From Lycium barbarum (Eukaryota > Streptophyta > Magnoliopsida > Solanales > Solanaceae): 64,000 nt of DNA. This document shows, in pieces, positions 57,295-64,000 of the stretch. The stretch lies in assembly GCF_019175385.1 (NCBI RefSeq), contig NC_083337.1:49638938-49702937 (forward strand), written 5' to 3'. Numbering within the stretch: position 1 is the first letter of the stretch; the number at the start of each line of letters is the position of its first letter. The notes below the pieces were generated by a model. That model made no database searches. It worked only from the letters and a program-made list of their open reading frames with translations, and was not told the DNA's origin. A program made the translations under genes and the position numbers.

Positions 57295-60008
57295 TCCTTA
57301 TCCCTTAGAAGCTTCATGATATTAACAAGGAGCAAAACAAGAACAATAAGAGCTAAGCAAAGGGGCCATTCGGCCATAGCTCCAAGAAATCACCATCAAA
57401 ACTCTTCCTCCAAAAATTTGTATCTTGTGATTTTCCTACTAAATTGAGTGTCCTCTACAACATGGTGCAATTGTTTGGGAGAATAGAGCACTAGTTCCTT
57501 CAAAATGACAACATGTTTGGGTGAAGATGATTGGAGAAAAAGGTAAGAATTTATTCCATGTTATTGTGTTATGAAGGTTTGTTTGTATTATAGTATATGG
57601 AAATGAGTAGAATTCATGAAAAAATGGAAGTTTGCAAAGTGGGTGTGGAATATAGAATGTGGCCGTGTGTATATATACATTGTATGCTTATGGTGGATTG
57701 AATTTATGTTGTATTCTAGTTGTGTGTAGGATGGAATTCATATTAAGAATGAAAGTGGAATGAATTTGATGGAAGATGGAAAAATTGAATGTTGGCCGCG
57801 TGGTATTTGAAGTTGGAATGAGAATGAATTAATTTGGTTTAACATGTTAGTTGTGTTATTGTGATGCTTGCAATGTAAATGAAGATGAAATGATATAAGT
57901 TTGCATTGAAATGGAATGTAGAAGTTTATGTCGTTTTAGTATGATTTTATGACATTATGAAAATGGAGTTGTTAAGGTGCAAATTATGATAATTGTTGAT
58001 GAGTTTGGGATATGGAAGCGTGTTAGGAATAAGTATGTTAAAGATTAGAAGTTTTAAACGAATTTTTGTTTTGGTGGAACTTTTATACACTTTACGGAAT
58101 AATGTGAAATGGTTCCGAATCGTATGTAAATGGTCTTAAGTTAGTTAATGAATATGGAAATGTTGATATTAGTTTGAAATTATTAAGTTGCAATGGAAGT
58201 TGTTGGACTATGTGGAAAGGAAGACTAGTTATGTTATAATGTATTTTATGATGATTGTTGATGTTGTTGGTATTGTTGTGTTGCCGTTGTTGATGTTTTG
58301 GGCCGAGTTGAATTCTCGGGGGTGTTATATGTATAGGGGAAGTGCTGCCGAAATTTCGGTAGACAAATGCATAGTTAAATGAATTCTTGGAGTCTTGAAA
58401 TTCTTAATTGGTAACTTTGACCATTTGCAGATTCTGAGCGAAACGGGATTTGAGTTTTGACGAGCGTAAGACGCACGAAAGGTATGTAAGGCTACCCCAT
58501 TCCTTCTTTTGGCATGTCCTAGGTATACTAGGTCGATATCGGAGCCCTGGGGGCAATTCTGTTCTTGGAAATCCGAATTAGAAATTGGGTACTATTCATC
58601 CAATTCAATTGAAGCATAAAACTCTCATTTGTGTTACAAAGTGATCTAATGCCCGAAATTTTTGTAAATGTATTCGAATCGCTTCGGAACCTTCATGTAT
58701 GATTCCATAGACCCCAAATGTCCGTGATTCATGTCCGCCACCTCGACTTGACCCGAGGTGGGCCCGCTAACCCCGAGACTCTTCTGTTTGTTCTATTAGT
58801 CTCATTTTTGTATAATGTCGGTAAAGGACTTTTGTTTATGAATTTGGCTATCGTAAAATAATGTTTGGATCGCCACGATATCCTAAACTATATTTTGAAC
58901 CATAATTACCATTTTGGAAATATTTTTGTGAAATGAACCCCGCTTTGATTAATTGTTCGAACTATTTTGACTAATGAGTCAACATATGATTTTATCAAGT
59001 TTGCAAAAGTATTTTGATATATAAATTGCATTGTCAGCTCACGACTCCGCTCGTGCCCTTATTATGACTTCGTTCACTGGTTCCCGGGTCGGTTATGATT
59101 CGTGCGCCCTATAATTAATTCGGCCGTATGCTGTGTTACGGTTCCCGAGACCTCGCCATAGGGCCGGGTTCCGTTTGGAGTTATGCTGTGATATGCCTGG
59201 CGATATGCTATGATGATATGTGTGTTCGGGGATGTACGGAGATTTGAACCTTCTGGTGTTATGCTGTGTGTGGCACCAGCGTCGGAGTGGTGACCACGTT
59301 CCTGAGTTTTGCATGATTTTATCTGCATTATGTATATATATGTTTTGGTACAGATTTTGATATACTGGTCAGTATTCCCCTTTTGTATCCGGTTTGTTTT
59401 TCAGTTGTGATTTACATTTCTGTACTCTATGCTTTACATACTCAGTACATCTTTCGTACTGACCCCCTTTCTTCGGGGGCTGCGTTTCATGCCCGCAGGT
59501 ACAGAGATCAGTGATCTGCCAGTGTAGGCCACACGTTCTGCTATTACAGAGTGCTCCTTTGATCCGGAGCCCATATGTCGGTATAAATCTTTTGTGATGT
59601 ATATGTATCGGTATATTTGACTATTTGGGGTACGGCGGGGCCCTGTCCCGTCATATGTTTTCGTTTTGTATTTGTAGAGGCCTGTAGTCATATTTGTGGG
59701 TCGAGGGTCCAATATGTGTCTGTTTGATTACGATTTGTGTCTTAATGCGGTCCGTCTGTTATGGTGGCCAAAATGGCCCTTATGTTTATATTTGTACATA
59801 TGATCGGCGACGTGCATTCCGCCGCTTCTATTTTTTCCGATATGATATTTTGGTATGCGACCGCTTAAGACAAGTTTTGTTTTAAATTATGTTTAAAATA
59901 ACTATTATGAAATCTGAGTTAAGTTTTGATTTGACGATTTGGCTCGTATGTCCGTTTGGGGTCCCCAAGTAGGGCGCCAGTCGCGGCCCACGGGGATGGG
60001 TCGTGACA
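56936..60008 (+). repeat. T9 5' LTR (3073 bp)
   Basis: It begins TGTTGTATCCCGTATTTTTG and ends GGGATGGGTCGTGACA. An AT microsatellite lies at 57257-57292, CCGAAATTTCGG at 58349-58360, the conserved hairpin at 59463-59479 (CCCCC/GGGGG), and GGCGGG/CCCGTC at about 59634-59652. It carries no gene. Confidence 0.9.
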
Positions 60009-60275
60009 AAAGTGGTATCAAAGCGGTTTGTCCTCGGAATGTCTACAGGCCGTGTCTCGTAGAGTCTTGTTTATCGGTGTGTTGTGCACCACATCTATAA
60101 ATAGGAGGCTACAGGGCATTTAGGGTGTTCCCTTTCTTTGGATCTTAGATCGTGCGATAGAGCCAGCTGTAGGAAATGAATTCCTTTTTTTTTAACCCTT
60201 GATTGCAGCTGGATAGCGGTATCGACGTAAGACAACAACTGCTGATGTTGGAAGCTACACAGTACTCAGGTAAGC
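60009..60275 (+). promoter_or_regulatory. T9 primer-binding site and leader
   Basis: TGGTATCAAAGC (60013-60024) is one mismatch from the initiator tRNA-Met match. ATCGTGCGAT is at 60149-60158. A pyrimidine-rich stretch ending TTGATTGCAG (60208) and CAG/GTAAG (60267-60274) frame 61 nt, as in T3. Confidence 0.8.
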
Positions 60276-60927
60276 GATGGTATGAAAGACGTATGCTGGG
60301 TAAGGTATTCTGAAGTGCGATTAAAACATAAAGTCGAACATTGAAAACAGAAATAAACGGGAAGGTGTAGCAGGTGCAGTTTGAATTGGGCATGTGAGGT
60401 AAGCCTCGACATCTGTATACTTTTATCTGTAATTGTTAGCCCCGTGTGGCTATGATGTGATATTATATGATATGTATATACGTATATGTGTTGGCCCTGT
60501 GAGGCATGGTTGGTATTTCCTGTGTACAGGTTTTGGGATAGTAAGAAATACAGAGGAACCTCTGCCCAAATTTTTCTAGAAATACGAAAAGGGAAATGAG
60601 ATATAAATTCTTAACCTGTCTTGAAGGTCGATACCGATATGATAAATCTATTATGGTGGATTAAAAGTTTAAGAGGTACCCTCCATGTTACTTGTAAGAA
60701 GTATTACCCTTATCGGAAAAAAAAAAATCTATCTCGAGGAAGCATATACGAGTAGCAAATTCGTAATTTATTTGGAGGGACCAGAAATATGTTCCAACCC
60801 ATTTTGTTTTAGCACAGCCATGTGAAGGGCAAAAATGTCCGACGACCAAGTTTCCTCTAATTGAAAGAATACAAAGCGTATGACAAGCAGTCGGGAACTG
60901 AGCGGTTCGCTCTCGACTCCAATATAT

Positions 60928-60987
<60 letters not shown>

Positions 60988-61341
60988 GTGGAGGTAATTA
61001 TGTGAATTAAGTACTAAAAGATTCCGCGAGGTTCGTCAGACTCTAGCTTTCTGTTGCTGGTGGTCGGAAGATACCCTACCGTAACATTTTATCAGTTCTC
61101 CTCGACTGAGTGGAGATGAAATTTATGGAATAAAAATATAAACTCGTGGGCTGTCTGAAATTATATATATACGCATGAAGGTAAATATTGAGGATTTACA
61201 AGGGGCGACACGGAAATCATAAAGTCAGAAAAGTAATAGAATTCTCGTTAGGCCGGGGTGGGACCCGCTACGAGGACGTTTGAAAAGTTGTTAAGGCCCC
61301 GATTTGTCTTAAATTACGTGAAAAAGGCTGTGTGGGGCAAT
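60276..61341 (+). other. T9 non-coding interior with (AT)n run
   Basis: No protein similarity. The GGCCCTGTGAGGCATGGTTG module is at 60494. An AT run lies at about 60930-60984. From about 61165 the text aligns with T1 1145-1337 (both contain GTGGGACCCGCTACGAG). Confidence 0.75.
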
Positions 61342-61449
61342 CGGTGCAATTATACCGGCCTTAACGTGCCTAAATTCATTAAAGTTGTAAGGTTAAGCGA
61401 GCCAGAGCCAGAGCAATTCTGGGATGGGTGACCCCCTGGGAAATGTACA
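61342..61449 (+). other. 5S rRNA-derived segment in T9 interior
   Basis: CGGTGCAATTATACCGGCCT starts the match, GGTTAAGCGAGCC is the A-box region, and GGGATGGGTGACCCCCTGGG the intermediate element and C-box. The middle is more diverged than in T6. A TTTT run follows at about 61453. It is in sense with T9. Confidence 0.82.
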
Positions 61450-61722
61450 GAAATTTTCGCAAACCTAGATATGGGAGGCAAATGGAAAATTCGGGGTAAC
61501 CTGAAGGTAATTAGGATATATGGAACGGTAAGAAACTTTATAGGGGCCACACGAGCTGAGATGGATTAGATTGCTAAAAAGGGAAGAAAAAGCAGCGCAG
61601 CTCCGAAAACTAGGGTAAGTATGAATAAGTGATTGAAGATGTATTGTAAAAGAAATGGTAGTGATATATATGTGTATGTATAGGGCCCCATTTATGACTG
61701 TGTTGATTGATTGGCGGATCTT
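61450..61722 (+). other. T9 interior downstream of the 5S segment
   Basis: Non-coding; aligns with T1 1446-1700 and T6 44059-44330. Cut at 61723 by T10. Confidence 0.7.
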
Positions 61723-62679
61723 TGTCACGACCCAACCCCGTAGGCCGCGACTAGTGTCCGACGTGGACACTCGTATATACTTACCCATCAAATCTCACTT
61801 ATGCCTATATATTATGAATCTCGTGCGTCCCAAATTATAAACATATCTTTTAAACCATTATTTATATCATAAAACATAGATCGATCATATTAACGTAGTG
61901 TAGGGGCAAACTGGGCACAAACCAAGCAAACATCACTGACCAAACACGACCCATGACCCACATACATGTCTACAGGCCTCTAATATAGACAACGGAATCA
62001 TATGACGGGACAGGGCCCCGCCGTACCCAAAATAACCATAAACACGAAATCATATACACCAGAGGGTTCTGTACCGAAAGTATGGGCTCCGGATCAAAGG
62101 AGCACTCCAAGCAGCAGACTGTGTACCCTAGGCTGGCGGATCACCACAATAAGCGTATGTACCTGCGGGCATGAAATGCAGCCCCCGAACAAAGGGGGTC
62201 AGTACGGAATATGTACTGAGTATGTAAAGCATGGAATACAGAAATCAGAACTATAGTCGAAACAAGCGGTAAAAGAATGAGTACATGGTCCAGAATATCA
62301 AATCACTCACTCCCCAGACCCAGATCATACAGATCATCACAAATCATACAAACCGATATGACCTGTCAAAAGGGTTGCCAAACGTACAGGGTTTCCAAAC
62401 ACAACTTATGCCTACCTAGCTCATGTGTCAGCCGGAATGTATGACATACATAATACTCAGATGCCGTCATATATAAAAAAGAATATGGGACTTACCGGGT
62501 ACTCAGATGATATAGTATACCGGTTGGAATACAGGACGTACAGAGTATCAGAACTTACTTTCCAGACGTAGATCACACATAGTGCACATTATAGTCATAT
62601 GCCATATCAGAACGCCATAGCGTATCGGATCAAACGCTGCAACCTGGGAATCATATGATGTTTACAAGAAGTGTGCCAC

Positions 62680-63005
62680 CTCGAGCTCAGCCCAGTACAG
62701 TGGTCACACCATACATAAACGTATCGTATCAGGCGGCGTATAGCCAGAGTATATCATATCAGATCATATCATATCATATAGGAACACGCGTCTACAAGGG
62801 GTATGCCACCTCGAGCTCGGCCCAGTACAGTGGTCATCCCATGCAGAAACTGCCCGTTTTTCCCGCTCGAGCTCTGCCCAGTACACGGGTCACGGATCAG
62901 TCTCGGGAGCTCGAGCTCTGCCCAGTACACTCCCAACGCGTCCGCCTGGTATCAGATTATGTAGCGCAGATACTGTCCGCTTTGGGGATCGAGCTCAGCC
63001 CAGAC
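62680..63005. repeat. Five CGAGCTC...GCCCAGTACA units in T10
   Basis: Units near 62683, 62811, 62867, 62907 and 62989 share CGAGCTCNGCCCAG, mostly followed by TACA; the fifth reads ACCA. GAGCTC is a palindrome. Spacing is irregular. Confidence 0.8.
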
Positions 63006-63481
63006 CACCCCTCACGGTTTTATTTCAGAACACTGTAGACAACATAGGGGAACAGCGCACGATAACATATCCTGGCCCGACTCAGTGAATAGACATGCTA
63101 AGGCGCGCACGAGCAGAGTAGTGAGAAACCAGATGCACATGGAAACCAAGACTCGACAGACAAGTGTCCTTACAGATACCTGGAGGCTCGGAACAGATTT
63201 CAGGTCAATCCAACGTAGTATGAGAAAGTTACGAGCGTTTGAAGTACAGAACGCTTCGTAAGCGTTTCAGAAGCCTTTTTCGGAGAATCAGAGTCATAGT
63301 CATACCAGGCACCTTCAGATGTCCTTACGAATCAGATCAAACAGAGATTTTGGAACCATATGTACATACAGAAAGATCATGAGCGTTTTTGGTACCGGAA
63401 CCTCTTCGGGCACTTCTAAGCAATCCGATGTCGTATACGAAAGTTGGAGACGCTAAAGTTTACAAAAAACATTCATATTGG

Positions 63482-63744
63482 ATACTCACATCAGAGTACT
63501 TGTATCAGACTACTCATAGTAGAATACTTATAATAGAACACTTACATCAAAATCTTGTTTCAAAATGCTTATGTCGAATACTTATTTCAGAAGACTCATA
63601 TCATAATACTTTATCCGGATACTTATATCAAAATACTTACATCAGATTACTTATATCAAAATATTTATATCGGGATACTTATATCAAAATACTTCTAGCG
63701 GAGTACTTGTATCGGAACACCTATGCCCGGATACTCATGTCAAC
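63482..63744. repeat. 14-bp minisatellite, about 19 units
   Basis: Consensus ATACTTATATCAAA, with many variants (ATACTCACATCAGA, GTACTTGTATCGGA). Because the unit is not a multiple of three, the open frame across it (63389-63772) cycles through frames every 42 bases and is not evidence of a gene. Confidence 0.9.
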
Positions 63745-64000
63745 AAAAGGGCATACGGTCGAATTGTCATAGTGCGCGTGATCAATAACCGGCCCGGGAA
63801 CCGGTGAACGATATCGTAATAAAGGGGCACGAGCAGAGTCATGAGCGACTAATACAATTTATAAATCGAAATAGTTATAAAACTTGATATAATCATATAT
63901 CAGCCCATTAGTCAAACTAGTTCGAACAATTGGTCAATACAGGATTTAATTCACGAAATTACTTTCAAAGTTACATCTATAGTTCAAAATGTAATTTACA

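Larger units (their letters stand above)
56936..61722 (+). mobile_element. T9: non-autonomous LTR element, 5' half
   Basis: A 5' LTR (56936-60008) is followed by primer-binding site, leader and non-coding interior with a 5S-like segment. It inserted into T8 pol; AATTC (56931-56935) should be repeated at its far end. T10 interrupts it at 61723, so its 3' end is not in the window. Confidence 0.85.
61723..64000 (-). mobile_element. T10: LTR, minus strand, truncated by window end
   Basis: It starts TGTCACGACCCAACCCCGTA, the reverse complement of an LTR 3' end. The conserved hairpin is at 62182-62198. Five CGAGCTC-GCCCAGTACA units (62680-63005) lie where T1 and T3 have hairpin arrays, and a 14-bp minisatellite lies at 63482-63744. 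Whether it is a solo LTR or the 3' LTR of an element cannot be seen. No gene. Confidence 0.85.

Noticed and set aside
63389..63772. 127-codon frame at the window end
   Set aside because: Most of it is the 14-bp minisatellite read through three frames.

Overview
This window reads as repetitive plant nuclear DNA, most likely from a Solanaceae or related asterid genome. I see no cellular gene, no functional rRNA or tRNA gene and no prokaryotic feature. Almost every base can be assigned to long terminal repeat (LTR) retrotransposons of the Ty3/gypsy Tekay/Del chromovirus type, or to truncated copies of an RTE-like LINE. The plant and family assignment rests on four things: LTRs of 2.7-3.5 kb that start TGTTAT and end TGACA, primer-binding sites matching initiator tRNA-Met (TGGTATCAGAGC), gag-pro-RT-RNaseH-integrase proteins with a C-terminal chromodomain-like tail, and a LINE 3' end finishing in a (TTG)n tail.

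The elements are nested and most boundaries can be resolved by eye. I call them T1-T10. T5 (minus strand, 24130-52212) is the oldest host: its gag-pol is 24130-28522 and its 5' LTR is 28730-29523 plus 50614-52212. T2 (plus strand) sits in the T5 integrase gene. T2 is itself split by T1 (1-6848, only its 3' part in the window), by T3 (8051-16157, complete, target-site duplication CTTTT) and, in its 3' LTR, by the solo LTR T4 (21127-24118, duplication GGGTC). T6 (29524-50608, 21 kb, duplication TAAAC) is inserted in the T5 5' LTR. T8 (minus, 52213-56935) is also in the T5 LTR, T9 (plus, 56936-61722) is in the T8 integrase, and T10 (minus, 61723 to window end) is in the T9 interior.

T5, T2 and T8 carry broken gag-pol genes of autonomous type. 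T1, T3, T6 and T9 look non-autonomous. They keep LTRs, and where visible a primer-binding site, leader and polypurine tract, but gag-pol is missing or reduced to relics. T1, T6 and T9 carry, in sense orientation, a segment of about 108 bp clearly derived from a 5S rRNA gene, including its internal Pol III promoter boxes. This is the most unusual content of the window. The non-autonomous copies presumably depended on proteins from relatives such as T2 and T5.

Both LTRs of T6 contain the same 5'-truncated RTE-like LINE, so the LINE was inside the LTR before T6 transposed. In the 5' LTR a minus-strand solo LTR (T7) landed in the LINE tail, and a block of LINE plus T7 was then tandemly duplicated with a period of about 5145 bp. 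This gives three reverse-transcriptase copies, one of which (36268-38613) is an uninterrupted 781-codon frame. The LTRs are rich in conserved hairpins, one of which shows compensatory base changes between families.
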